Assembly: GCA_965229335.1 (NCBI GenBank) | Contig: OZ245874.1 | Location: 6,882,001-6,946,000, forward strand | Length of the DNA stretch: 64,000 bases | Reading direction: 5' to 3' | Origin: JAFKFH01 sp017307375 | Lineage (GTDB): Bacteria; Pseudomonadota; Alphaproteobacteria; Ferrovibrionales; Ferrovibrionaceae | Shown: piece after piece, positions 1 through 7,967 of the stretch | How the letters are laid out: each line of letters begins with the position of its first letter | Numbering within the stretch: the stretch's first letter is position 1 | Notes under the pieces: generated by a model | What the model was told of the DNA's origin: nothing | Databases searched by the model: none | Seen by the model: the letters and a program-made list of their open reading frames with translations, nothing else | Made by a program: the position numbers and the translations under genes

Positions 1-369
1 TACTTTGAGTTGGCCCGCGGCATCGACGATGCCGTAGGCGGCGGGATTGTAGTAGGCGGCGGCCGCCACCAGCACGGCGGCGAGGCCGACCAGGCTGTGG
101 AAGGCGGCGACCAGCTGCGGCATCGCCGTCATCTCGATCTTGCGCGCGATCACGGCGCCGGCGATGCCGCCGACCGCGAGGAAGATGATGATCGGCAGGT
201 AGGCATGCACACCCGGCGCCGCGATCGTCGTGACGATCGCGATCGCCATGCCGATCATGCCCATGGTGTTGCCGCGCCGGCTGGTCGCCGGGCTGGACAG
301 CCCGCGCAGCGCCAGGATGAACAGGACAGACGAGACGAGATAGAGGAAGGCCGCGAGATTAACCGACAT
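1..369 (-). CDS. pntB: NAD(P) transhydrogenase subunit beta, N-terminal part (cut by window edge)
   Basis: The reading frame starts with ATG at 369 on the minus strand and runs off the left edge, so 123 codons are visible. The visible part is a run of hydrophobic segments beginning MSVNLAAFLYLVSSVLFILA and including a GGIAGAVIARKIEMTAMPQ-type helix, as expected for the membrane domain of PntB. PntB carries the NADP(H)-binding domain further downstream, which is outside the window. With the two upstream genes it forms the proton-translocating transhydrogenase of the inner membrane, which makes NADPH from NADH using the proton gradient. It lies 9 bases after the small pntAB gene and is clearly in the same operon. 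Confidence 0.93.
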   Translation of the reverse strand, partial: MSVNLAAFLYLVSSVLFILALRGLSSPATSRRGNTMGMIGMAIAIVTTIAAPGVHAYLPIIIFLAVGGIAGAVIARKIEMTAMPQLVAAFHSLVGLAAVLVAAAAYYNPAAYGIVDAAGQLKV

Positions 370-378
370 CGCGCGCCC

Positions 379-681
379 TCACTTTTCTTTTTTCTTGTAC
401 ATGGCAAGCATTCGCTGGGTCACCAGGAAGCCGCCGAAGATGTTGACCGCGACCAGCGCCACGGCGACCAGGCCGAAGATCTTGGACAAGGTCCACTCGC
501 CCTCCGGCCCGGCGGCGATCAGCGCGCCGACGACGATGACCGACGAGATCGCGTTGGTGACGGCCATCAGGGGCGTGTGCAGCGCCGGGGTGACGCTCCA
601 GACCACGTAGTAGCCGACGAAGATCGCCAGGACGAAGATCGCGAGGCGGAAGACGAAGGGATCGACTGCGAGCGCTTCCAT
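379..681 (-). CDS. pntAB: NAD(P) transhydrogenase subunit alpha part 2 (membrane domain)
   Basis: A 100-residue protein with three hydrophobic stretches (about residues 10-28, 43-57 and 69-87) and a lysine-rich tail. This is the membrane part of the alpha subunit, which is a separate gene in many alphaproteobacteria instead of being fused to the soluble domain as in E. coli. Its ATG overlaps the stop of pntAA in a TGATG arrangement at 681, so the two are translationally coupled. It lies between pntAA and pntB, the normal order. The length is normal and the family assignment is secure from context and composition. Confidence 0.92.
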   Translation of the reverse strand: MEALAVDPFVFRLAIFVLAIFVGYYVVWSVTPALHTPLMAVTNAISSVIVVGALIAAGPEGEWTLSKIFGLVAVALVAVNIFGGFLVTQRMLAMYKKKEK

Positions 682-1838
682 CAGGCGGCCCCATCCTTGA
701 GCTGCGGGTTGACGATCTGGCCGTCGCGGGTCAGCGCGATGCCCTTGATGATTTCGTCGTCCCAGTCGACCTTCAGTTCCTTCGACGTCTTGTCGATCAT
801 CAGGCCGAGCAGGTTGAGCAGGTTCTTGGCGTAGAGCGCCGAGGTGTCGACCGCCAGGCGGCTCGGGTTGTTCAGATGGCCGACGATGGTGACCCCGTCG
901 ACGTCGACGACCTTGCCGGGCTGGGTCAGTTCGCAGTTGCCGCCGGCCTCGGCGGCGAGGTCGACGATCACCGAGCCCGGCTTCATCGAGCGCACCATCT
1001 CGGCCGAGACCAGGCGCGGCGCGGGCCGGCCGGGGATCAGGGCGGTGGTGATGACGATGTCCTGCTTCTTGATCGTGTCGGCGATCAGCGCGGCCTGCTT
1101 GGCCTTGTAGGCGTCCGACATTTCCTTGGCGTAGCCGCCGGCGGTCTGGGCCTGGCGCGACTCTTCGTCGTCGACCCAGACGAACTTGCCGCCGAGGCTC
1201 TCGACCTGCTCCTTGGTCGCCGGGCGCACGTCGGTCGCCGAGACCACGGCGCCGAGGCGGCGGGCGGTGGCGATCGCCTGCAGGCCGGCGACGCCGACGC
1301 CCATGATGAAGACCCGCGCCGGCGCCACGGTGCCGGCGGCGGTCATCATCATCGGCATGGCGCGGCCGTAATGCTCGGTCGCGTCGAGCACGGACTTGTA
1401 GCCGGCGAGATTGGCCTGGCTGGACAGCACGTCCATCGACTGGGCGCGGGTGATGCGCGGGATCAGCTCCATCGCCATCGCATTGACGCCGGCCGCGGCA
1501 TAGGCCTTGACCTGGTCCTTGCGCTGATAGGGCTGCAGGATCGCCAGCAGGAAGGCACCGCGCTTGAGCAGCGCCAGTTCGTCCGGCCCGCCCTCTTCCG
1601 GCGTCAGCGGCGCCCGCACCTTGAGCACGAGGTCGGCATCGCCGAGCGCCGCGGCGGCGTCCGGCGCAATCTGCGCGCCGGCCTCGACGAACTGGCTGTC
1701 GGGGATCGAGGCGCCAAGGCCGGCGCCGGTCTCGACGACGACGGTCTGGCCCAGGCCGACAAGCTTCTTCACCGTTTCGGGTGTCGCGGCGACGCGCCGT
1801 TCCCCGTCCCGGCGTTCCTTCGGGATCGCGATTTTCAT
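681..1838 (-). CDS. pntAA: NAD(P) transhydrogenase subunit alpha part 1 (NAD-binding domain)
   Basis: Encodes 385 residues from the start MKIAIPKERRDGERRVAATP. The frame is open further upstream, but that extension runs into the preceding small gene and the MKIAIPKE start is the conserved family beginning. The protein has the alanine dehydrogenase/PNT N- and C-terminal domains, with the dinucleotide-binding stretch VFIMGVGVAGLQAIATARRLG and the ATDVRP segment after it. It transfers hydride from NADH to NADP+ in the cytosolic domain of the transhydrogenase. It is 17 bases downstream of the small oxidase-subunit gene and is followed by pntAB and pntB in one operon. Confidence 0.95.
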   Translation of the reverse strand: MKIAIPKERRDGERRVAATPETVKKLVGLGQTVVVETGAGLGASIPDSQFVEAGAQIAPDAAAALGDADLVLKVRAPLTPEEGGPDELALLKRGAFLLAILQPYQRKDQVKAYAAAGVNAMAMELIPRITRAQSMDVLSSQANLAGYKSVLDATEHYGRAMPMMMTAAGTVAPARVFIMGVGVAGLQAIATARRLGAVVSATDVRPATKEQVESLGGKFVWVDDEESRQAQTAGGYAKEMSDAYKAKQAALIADTIKKQDIVITTALIPGRPAPRLVSAEMVRSMKPGSVIVDLAAEAGGNCELTQPGKVVDVDGVTIVGHLNNPSRLAVDTSALYAKNLLNLLGLMIDKTSKELKVDWDDEIIKGIALTRDGQIVNPQLKDGAA

Positions 1839-1855
1839 GATCGGTACCGGACCCC

Positions 1856-2020
1856 TTACATCGGGCGGGGCGGGCTGTGCAGCAGGAACGCCGCCATCAG
1901 CGCCAGGATCACGACGATGATGCCGATGGTCCACCAGGACAGAGTGATGAAGCCCGACCACGTCTTCTGATGGGCTTTGATGTCCATCGCGCCCTTGTTG
2001 GCGGTCTCGGTAGTGGCCAT
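1856..2020 (-). CDS. aa3-type cytochrome c oxidase subunit IV family small membrane protein
   Basis: A 54-residue gene with a GGGGGA ribosome binding site just before its ATG at 2020. The protein has a short polar N-terminus (MATTETANKGAMDIKAHQKT), then one membrane helix of about 22 residues (SWWTIGIIVVILALMAAFLL) and a short proline-rich tail. The HQKTWSGF segment directly before the helix is characteristic of the bacterial aa3-type oxidase subunit IV family. In alphaproteobacteria this small gene commonly lies just ahead of pntAA, as here. Whether the product associates with an oxidase or with the transhydrogenase cannot be told from the sequence. Confidence 0.85.
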   Translation of the reverse strand: MATTETANKGAMDIKAHQKTWSGFITLSWWTIGIIVVILALMAAFLLHSPPRPM

Positions 2021-2056
2021 GACATTCCCCCTAATTTCTCTGTGGAAGGCAATACG

Positions 2057-2086
2057 ATTACAAGGCGTTCGTTAATAGCAAAACAA
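2057..2086 (-). promoter_or_regulatory. Candidate sigma-70 promoter of the transhydrogenase operon
   Basis: On the minus strand, TTGTTT (2086-2081) and TGTAAT (2062-2057) are separated by 18 bases. They lie about 40 bases ahead of the first gene of the pnt operon, in a short AT-rich stretch. The -10 matches the consensus at five of six positions and the -35 only at TTG. It is the best candidate between the end of the upstream nfeD gene (2119) and the operon start. Confidence 0.5.
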
Positions 2087-2118
2087 TGTTGCGGTGCAAA
2101 GCGGACATATACCGGCGG

Positions 2119-2571
2119 TCAGCGCCCTTCGCCGACCGCGCGAACCAGGAGATCGGCCCCGTCGCGCCCGAACACTTCGACCTGTGTGCCGGCCGGCAGG
2201 TCGGGGCCGGCAACCGGCCAGGTGGTCCCCTCGATCTCGGCACGGCCGCGCCCGTTATGCAGCGCGGTGACGAGCGTGCCGTGACGGCCGAGCAGCCGGT
2301 CGGCACCCTGGTTCAGATGGGCCGCGGCATCGGCCGCCTGCCGGCGGCGCCACAGCGACAGGCCGAGGCTGAGGGCGAGGGCGGCGAGGAAGACCAGCCC
2401 CTGCCCCTGCCAGGCGAGGTCGGCCACGCCCCAGGCGACAAGACCGGTGGCGAGCGCGGCCAGACCAAGCCACAGCAGATAGGCGCCCGGCAGCACCAGT
2501 TCCGCCAGCATCAGCACGACGCCGAGCGCCATCCAGTGCCAGGGCTCGACCTGGCCCAGGAAGCCGGTCAC
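2119..2571 (-). CDS. NfeD family membrane protein
   Basis: Encodes about 150 residues if the GTG at 2571 is the start. That GTG overlaps the stop of the stomatin gene as GTGA, a coupling junction, and no better start is near. An N-terminal hydrophobic region with two to three helices (about residues 10-70, including LMLAELVLPGAYLLWLG) is followed by a soluble beta-rich domain with RLLGRHGTLVTAL and a C-terminal VEVFGRDGADLLVRA segment. That is the layout of short NfeD proteins with an OB-fold tail. NfeD partners with stomatin/SPFH proteins in membrane microdomains, and the stomatin gene is directly upstream. Confidence 0.88.
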   Translation of the reverse strand: MTGFLGQVEPWHWMALGVVLMLAELVLPGAYLLWLGLAALATGLVAWGVADLAWQGQGLVFLAALALSLGLSLWRRRQAADAAAHLNQGADRLLGRHGTLVTALHNGRGRAEIEGTTWPVAGPDLPAGTQVEVFGRDGADLLVRAVGEGR

Positions 2572-3500
2572 GGCGCCTTGCCGCGCTGGGCGGCTTCCTT
2601 GACCAGGTCGGTTATGCCCGACAGGGCACCAAGCACGCCGGTCGCCTCGACCGGCAGCATCAGCACCTTCTGGTTGGGCGACTGGGCGAAGGCCTGCAAC
2701 GCGTCGATATAGCGGGTGGCGACGAAATAATTGACCGCGGCAATGTCGCCCGAGGCGATCGAGGCCGAGACCGCGCGCGTCGCCTCCGCCTCCGCCGCGG
2801 CCTGGCGCTCGCGCGCCTCGGCCTCGCGAAAGGCGGCTTCGCGCTTGCCCTCGGCCTCGAGAATGGCGGCCTGCTTCTCGCCCTCGGCGCGCAGGATCGC
2901 CGACTGCTTGGCACCTTCGGCCGCCAGGATGTCGGCGCGCTTCTCGCGCTCGGCCGTCATCTGCTTGGCCATCGCCGCCAGCAGGTTGGCCGGCGGCTGG
3001 ATGTTCGACAATTCGATCCGGCTGACCTTGACGCCCCAGGGCGACGTCGCCTGGTCGATCACCGTCAACAGGCGCTGGTTGATCTGGTCGCGCTGCGACA
3101 GCACCTCGTCGAGGTCGAGCGAACCGATCACCGAACGCACGTTGGTCATGGCAAGGCTGGCCAGCGCCAGTTCCAGGTTCTGCACCTCGTAGGCGGCCTT
3201 GGCCGCGTCGAGCACCTGGTAGAAGACGACGCCGTCGACCATCACCGTCGCGTTGTCGCGGGTGATCACCTCCTGGCTCGGCACGTTCAACACCACTTCC
3301 ATGACGTTGAGCTTGTGGCCGATCCGCTCGACGAACGGCAGGATCAGGTTCAGCCCCGGCTTCAGCGTCCGGGTATAGCGCCCCAGCCGCTCGACCGTCC
3401 ATTCCTGGCCCTGCCCCACGGTCTTGACGCCGGCCATGACCAGCGCGACACCGAGAACCAGAAGGGCGATGACGACGGTGGATTGCGGATCGATGGTCAC
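2568..3500 (-). CDS. Stomatin/prohibitin-like SPFH domain protein (QmcA family)
   Basis: Encodes 310 residues from a GTG start at 3500, preceded at good spacing by the strong ribosome site GGGAGGG (3512-3506). One N-terminal membrane helix (about 9-27) is followed by the SPFH domain (YTRTLKPGLNLILPFVERIG, DNATVMVDGVVFYQV). A long alanine/glutamate-rich coiled coil follows (about 180-250, repeated AEGEKQAAILEAEG-like units), then a hydrophobic tail with the QSPNQKVLMLP motif of the family. Such proteins build detergent-resistant membrane platforms and act with NfeD, whose gene overlaps by 4 bases. A hairpin buries the ribosome site (see the site at 3506-3547). Confidence 0.92.
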   Translation of the reverse strand: MTIDPQSTVVIALLVLGVALVMAGVKTVGQGQEWTVERLGRYTRTLKPGLNLILPFVERIGHKLNVMEVVLNVPSQEVITRDNATVMVDGVVFYQVLDAAKAAYEVQNLELALASLAMTNVRSVIGSLDLDEVLSQRDQINQRLLTVIDQATSPWGVKVSRIELSNIQPPANLLAAMAKQMTAEREKRADILAAEGAKQSAILRAEGEKQAAILEAEGKREAAFREAEARERQAAAEAEATRAVSASIASGDIAAVNYFVATRYIDALQAFAQSPNQKVLMLPVEATGVLGALSGITDLVKEAAQRGKAP

Positions 3501-3505
3501 TGAAA

Positions 3506-3547
3506 CCCTCCCGATGATTGCAGACGATTTCTACATCATCGGGAGGG
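3506..3547 (-). promoter_or_regulatory. 13-bp hairpin that includes the stomatin ribosome binding site
   Basis: Positions 3506-3518 and 3535-3547 are perfect inverted copies of 13 bases (minus strand ATCATCGGGAGGG), separated by 16 bases. The GGGAGGG at the inner end next to the gene is the only good Shine-Dalgarno of the stomatin gene, 5 bases from its GTG. In mRNA the stem would pair and hide it. It also lies 18 bases after the stop of the LPMO gene on the same strand, so it could instead act as a terminator, but only three T residues follow the stem. Confidence 0.6.
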
Positions 3548-3565
3548 GGTAGGCGATAGCGAGGC

Positions 3566-4699
3566 TTACACTGCCTGCCAGAGGGCGGGGCTGGACGACG
3601 GCGTCCAGTTGGCGCCGACCCAGGCGGTGTGGGGCTGCAGGCATTTGTAGCTGCGGCCCTGCCAGGTCACGACCTGCCCGAGGGCATAGGCGACGCCCTC
3701 GCGCCATTCGCTCGCGCTCGGCGGCGTCACCGGACCGGGAATGTCGATGTCGATGTTGTAGGTGTAGCCGGGATAAGCCTGGTTGCGATAGACGCGGTTC
3801 CCCGTCGCCGACTTGACCGGGGTGATCGTCGCGGTGCCGCTGGCGGTCGACAGCACGCCGATCCGGAACACCGGCGAGGCGGCATTGACGGTGGCGGCAA
3901 GCGTGGCCGGCCAATTGGCGGCCTTGCCCGTGTCGGCGGTCAGCGCGACGGTGTAGGTCGCCGCGTCGCCGCCGTTCGGGTCGAAGACGCGCAGCTTGGC
4001 GGTCGAACCGGCCGGCAGGTCGGTCTGGGCATTGACCTGGTTCACCTCTTCCCAGGTCACGGCCGCCGGCGGCGGCGCCGGATCGTCGGAGAAGCGGACG
4101 TCCGAGCAGGCATAGAACGCTTCCGGGCTGTCGGAACGCTGCCACACCGCATAGATGACGTGCTGACCGGTCCGGCCGGCCGGCAGCGGAACGGTCATCC
4201 GGTAGCGCTGGCCGTCACGGACCGGATTGCCGACCGAGGCAAATTTCTCGAGGTCGCCCCATTTCAGGCTGGACGCCGGATTCCAGCCGCTGCGGGTGAC
4301 GTAGAGATCGAAAGACTTCACCGCATGCGGTGCCGTCGCATAGAAGACGAAGGTGAAGTTGCCCCCGGCATCGGGAACGATCGGCGTGGTCGTCCAGTCG
4401 GCGCGGGCCTGGTTGAAGCCGCGATACTTGTCGCGCCCCCCGGCGCAGAGCGTCCCATCCGGCACCAGCGCCTGATGCTGGCCATTCGCCGCGCCCTGGT
4501 TGACTTCGTTCCAGTCGTAGAACGGCTGGGTGCCGCCGATCGCCTTGGCATCCTTGCAGGCGGCGGTTTTCGGGTTCTCCGGCCCCTCCTTGTAGCAGGC
4601 ATAGACCCGGCTGATCGGCAGTTCCATGGTGCCGTGGGCCGACAGGGCGGCAGGCACGAGCAGTGCCCCCAGCCCCAGCGCGATTACGAGTGATTTCAT
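3566..4699 (-). CDS. Secreted lytic polysaccharide monooxygenase, AA10 type with GbpA-like middle domain and chitin-binding module
   Basis: Encodes 377 residues. A Sec signal peptide (1-21, ending ALSA) leaves histidine 22 as the mature N-terminus, the first half of the copper histidine brace. The second brace residue is His125 in YATAPHAVKS, and Phe195 in EAFYACSDV fits the axial aromatic. Residues 22-203 are the AA10 catalytic domain. About 212-322 resembles the second domain of the colonisation factor GbpA. Residues 330-377 (EWREGVAYALGQVVTWQGRSY) are a CBM5/12 chitin-binding module. It oxidatively cleaves crystalline polysaccharide, probably chitin, outside the cell. The start was chosen because it gives the signal peptide. 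The gene is divergent from an EAL-domain gene across an AT-rich gap. Confidence 0.93.
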   Translation of the reverse strand: MKSLVIALGLGALLVPAALSAHGTMELPISRVYACYKEGPENPKTAACKDAKAIGGTQPFYDWNEVNQGAANGQHQALVPDGTLCAGGRDKYRGFNQARADWTTTPIVPDAGGNFTFVFYATAPHAVKSFDLYVTRSGWNPASSLKWGDLEKFASVGNPVRDGQRYRMTVPLPAGRTGQHVIYAVWQRSDSPEAFYACSDVRFSDDPAPPPAAVTWEEVNQVNAQTDLPAGSTAKLRVFDPNGGDAATYTVALTADTGKAANWPATLAATVNAASPVFRIGVLSTASGTATITPVKSATGNRVYRNQAYPGYTYNIDIDIPGPVTPPSASEWREGVAYALGQVVTWQGRSYKCLQPHTAWVGANWTPSSSPALWQAV

Positions 4700-4984
4700 T
4701 GCTGATCCCCCATTGGATGTTCCAGTGGCGGCAACGACGATATGTCTGGTTCCAAAGTCTGGAAAATAAAAGGATGATAAAAACCCAAATATGTCACAAG
4801 TATCCGAAGACAAATGTCCGAACAATTTCTTACATCATCCGTAAATAGAGAAACATTTACTCAATTCGAAACGATAGGTATCGTGTTACGCCGAGGTCAT
4901 GAGTATTTACGATTCGCTACAAGGTCCTGCCATCGCGGCGGTGTAGAAGTCGGATACCAAGCTGAACGGGCGCCAAGCCGATCC
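4700..4984. promoter_or_regulatory. AT-rich divergent intergenic region between LPMO and EAL genes
   Basis: These 285 bases hold no convincing gene and must contain the promoters for both flanking genes. They are visibly richer in A and T than the rest of the window, with tracts such as GGAAAATAAAAGGATGATAA. The open frame that extends the EAL gene upstream through this region has no family-like sequence. No clear -35/-10 pair stands out. A change of base composition at a promoter region can mark an H-NS-like silencer target or recent acquisition, but neither is shown. Confidence 0.5.
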
Positions 4985-6613
4985 ATGCACCAGAAGCTCA
5001 CCCGGTTCCTCTCGCTGGCTTTTGCCAGTGCCGACGTGCTGCTCGAGATCGAGCCGGACGGCCGCATCGGCTTTGCCGTGGGTGCGGCCCAGTGCCTGCT
5101 GCACCGGAGCGAGGAAAGCCTGCCCGGCATGGCCTGGACCGGCCTGTTCGAGCCGGGCGACCGGCCGCTGGTGCTGCGGCTGGCCGAGCAGCTCGCCGGC
5201 GGATACCGGGCTGGCCCCATCCTCGTGCGCCTCGCCGACGGAACGGCCGAGCAGCCCCGTTTCGCGACGCTGAGCCTGTTCCGCCAGCCCAACGACGGAA
5301 AACTTTCCTGCGGCCTGTCTGCCGTGCCCGCGGCGATCGCGGAAGAGGCGTCGGCGCGCCGCCGCGAGGTGCAGTCGCAGCTGCTGGACCAGCACAGCTT
5401 CGCCGATGCCGTCGATCAGCTCGGCCGACGCGCGGCCGGCTATGGCCAGCCGATGACGCTGTCCCTGTTGGAAGTGCCCGGCCTGGGCAACCACGCCAAT
5501 GCCACGGCCGATGAACTGATCGCCAGCATCGGTGCGATCCTGCGCACGGCATCGGTCGACGGCACGGCCGCCGGCCGGCTGGGCGACGATCGCTTCGGGC
5601 TGGTCCACCAGCCCGATGGCGCGCGGCTGGGCGAGGCCATCGCCGCCATCGTCGCCCGCGGCCAGCAGGCGGGCATGGATCTCGCGGTGCAGCGCCAGTC
5701 GCTGTCGCTCGACGATCCGATGCTCGACGAGGAGAAGCGGCTCAAGGCCGTGCGCTTCGTGATCAACCGCTTCGTCGCCCAGGGCGTCGCGGCCGATGCG
5801 CCGCAGAACCTGGCGCAAGCGTTCGAGACCATGGTCACCGACACGCTCAACCAGATCAACAGCCTCAGCGCGACGATGCGCGACGATGCCTTCGGCCTCC
5901 TCTACCAGCCGATCGTCTCGATCGCCGAGGGCACGCTGCACCATTTCGAAGTGCTCGCCCGCTTCGAGCCCGATCGCAGCCCGTTCGAGAAGATCCAGTT
6001 CGCCGAGCAGGTCGGGCTGATCGAAAGCTTCGACCTGCTGGTCTGCAAGCGCGCGGCGCGCGTCATCCAGGCCGCACCCAGGCCGGTGGCGCTGGCCGTC
6101 AACATCTCCGGACGATCGCTGTCGAGCGGTATCTTCGTCGACGCGCTGCTGGCACTGCTGGCGGCCAACAACGACATCGCGCCGTCGCTGCTGCTCGAGG
6201 TGACCGAAAGCGCCGAGCTCGAGGATCTCACGCGGGCCGATCACATCATCCAGGCAATCCGGCGCCAGGGCTTCGCCGTCTGCCTCGACGATTTCGGCGC
6301 CGGCGCTTCGTCGTTCCGCTATCTGCAGGCGCTGACCGTCGATCACGTCAAGCTCGATGGCGCCTATGTCAGCCGCATCGGCCAGTCGCGTCGCGACGAT
6401 GCGCTGCTCAAGAGCATGATCGGGCTTTGCCATGATCTCGGCGTGGAGACCATCGCCGAAATGGTCGAGACGGCCGCGCAGGAGAAGGCGCTGAGCCGGC
6501 TCGGCGTCACCTACGGCCAGGGCTGGTACTACGGCCGGCCGACGCCGCAGCCGGTCTGGTCACCGCAGAGGGCGGCGGCACGGCGGCGCGGCGAAACCGT
6601 CGAGTGGCGCTGA
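4985..6613 (+). CDS. EAL-domain protein, probable cyclic-di-GMP phosphodiesterase with degenerate N-terminal region
   Basis: Encodes 542 residues from the ATG at 4985 (MHQKLTRFLSLAFASADVLL). The N-terminal 300 residues look like a PAS-type sensor followed by a degenerate GGDEF-like domain (RLGDDRFGLVHQ in place of GGDEF). The C-terminal EAL domain keeps the key residues: E322 in FEVLARF, NISGRSL, LLLEVTES, D435-D436 in CLDDFGAG, the lysine in DHVKLDG, and AEMVE. Breakdown of c-di-GMP is therefore plausible. No membrane helix is evident, so it is probably cytosolic. It is transcribed away from the LPMO gene. The start has only a weak ribosome site, so the N-terminus is less certain than the domain. 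Confidence 0.88.
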   Translation: MHQKLTRFLSLAFASADVLLEIEPDGRIGFAVGAAQCLLHRSEESLPGMAWTGLFEPGDRPLVLRLAEQLAGGYRAGPILVRLADGTAEQPRFATLSLFRQPNDGKLSCGLSAVPAAIAEEASARRREVQSQLLDQHSFADAVDQLGRRAAGYGQPMTLSLLEVPGLGNHANATADELIASIGAILRTASVDGTAAGRLGDDRFGLVHQPDGARLGEAIAAIVARGQQAGMDLAVQRQSLSLDDPMLDEEKRLKAVRFVINRFVAQGVAADAPQNLAQAFETMVTDTLNQINSLSATMRDDAFGLLYQPIVSIAEGTLHHFEVLARFEPDRSPFEKIQFAEQVGLIESFDLLVCKRAARVIQAAPRPVALAVNISGRSLSSGIFVDALLALLAANNDIAPSLLLEVTESAELEDLTRADHIIQAIRRQGFAVCLDDFGAGASSFRYLQALTVDHVKLDGAYVSRIGQSRRDDALLKSMIGLCHDLGVETIAEMVETAAQEKALSRLGVTYGQGWYYGRPTPQPVWSPQRAAARRRGETVEWR

Positions 6614-6617
6614 GGCG

Positions 6618-7967
6618 CTACGGCGCGGCGGGCAACCCTGCCACCGCCAGGGCGGCAGCCTGGCGCTCGGCCAGCGCCGCTTCGTCGAAGCGGTCGATCA
6701 GGTCGTGGAACAGCCGGTGCCAGTTGATCTCGGCCTTAAGCCGCAGGAAGACGCCGCCCAGGCCGATCGCCGCGCGATCCATGAAGACGAACTCGCGCGG
6801 CGGGGTCACGCCGCCATGCTCGCGCAGTTTCTGGTGGACGGTCTCGGCCACCTCGCGGCCATAGAGACCGGTCTGTTCCAGTTCCTGGATTCGCCGCGGG
6901 CGATCCTCGAGAAGCGGGGCGTAGAGGAACGAGGCCCAGAGATTGAGGGTCTCGATCATCTCGGCCGACAGGCCCTTGAACCCCCAGGTCTCGTAGGCAT
7001 GCACGGCAAGATCGCGATCGTCGCGGGCAATCGCGTGATAGAGGTCGATCACGCCGCGGACGAAGCGCGCCGGGAATATGCGGATGCAGCCGAAATCGAG
7101 CAGATTGATCGACTGGTCGGGCCGCGCCGCGTAATTGCCGAGATGGGGATCGCCGTGGATGACGCCGTACTCGTAGAACGGCACATACCAGGCGCGGAAC
7201 AGGTTCATGGCGATCCGGTTGCGGATTTCCTGCGGCTCGTCCTCGACCTGGGCGAGCGAGCGGCCGTCCAGCCAGGTCATCGTCAGGAGGCGCGAGGTCG
7301 ACAAGGCCGGGATCAGCTCGGGCACATGCACACCCGCCTCGTCCCTGAGCATATGGGCATAGAGCCGCATGTGCCGGGCCTCGAGCGCGTAGTCGAGCTC
7401 CTCGCGCAGGCGGTCGGCGATCTCGGCATGGACGTGGCTGGTATCGATCGCGGCATCGTAGCGGCGGTAGATCGAAAAGATCAGGCGCAGCTGCTTGAGG
7501 TCGGCCTCGACCGCGGAGGCCATGTCGGGATATTGCAGCTTGACCGCGAGCAGCCGTTCGTCGCCCTTGGCCACTGCCTGATGGACCTGCCCCAGCGACG
7601 CCGCGGCGATCGCCTCCTTGTCGAAACGCTCGAAGCGGCTGCGCCAGGCCGGGCCCAGCTCGCTCATCATCCGGCGCTGGACGAAGGCCCAGCCCATCGC
7701 CGGGGCATTGGCCTGCAGCTGGCTCAGCTCCTGCACGTATTCCTTGGGCAGGGCGTCGGGGATGGTCGACATGATCTGCGCGACCTTCATCAGCGGGCCC
7801 TTCAGACCGCCGAGAGCCCGCTTCAGTTCGCTGGCATGCTGCCCGCGGTCGACCTTGACGCCGAGATAGCGCTCGGCCCCCAGCCGTGCCGCGAGGCCGC
7901 CGACGGCGGCCCCGACCCGGGCGTAGCGGCGGACGCGGCCGCCCAGGCTGTCGTCTTCGTCGCTCAA
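6618..7967 (-). CDS. ABC1/AarF (UbiB-like) atypical kinase family protein
   Basis: Encodes 449 residues from a TTG at 7967 that overlaps the pepF stop (TTGA) and has GGAG just upstream. The family signatures are in order: LMKVAQIMS (KxGQ-like), AAASLGQVHQA (alanine-rich loop), EELDYALEA (ExD motif), VIHGDPHLGNY (catalytic loop) and LLDFGCI (metal-binding DFG). UbiB-type proteins act in ubiquinone biosynthesis or lipid homeostasis. No ubi gene is adjacent, and a general lipid-related role is equally possible. The C-terminal membrane helices of true UbiB are not evident, so I do not name it ubiB. Its 3' end is 4 bases from the convergent EAL gene. Confidence 0.85.
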   Translation of the reverse strand: MSDEDDSLGGRVRRYARVGAAVGGLAARLGAERYLGVKVDRGQHASELKRALGGLKGPLMKVAQIMSTIPDALPKEYVQELSQLQANAPAMGWAFVQRRMMSELGPAWRSRFERFDKEAIAAASLGQVHQAVAKGDERLLAVKLQYPDMASAVEADLKQLRLIFSIYRRYDAAIDTSHVHAEIADRLREELDYALEARHMRLYAHMLRDEAGVHVPELIPALSTSRLLTMTWLDGRSLAQVEDEPQEIRNRIAMNLFRAWYVPFYEYGVIHGDPHLGNYAARPDQSINLLDFGCIRIFPARFVRGVIDLYHAIARDDRDLAVHAYETWGFKGLSAEMIETLNLWASFLYAPLLEDRPRRIQELEQTGLYGREVAETVHQKLREHGGVTPPREFVFMDRAAIGLGGVFLRLKAEINWHRLFHDLIDRFDEAALAERQAAALAVAGLPAAP

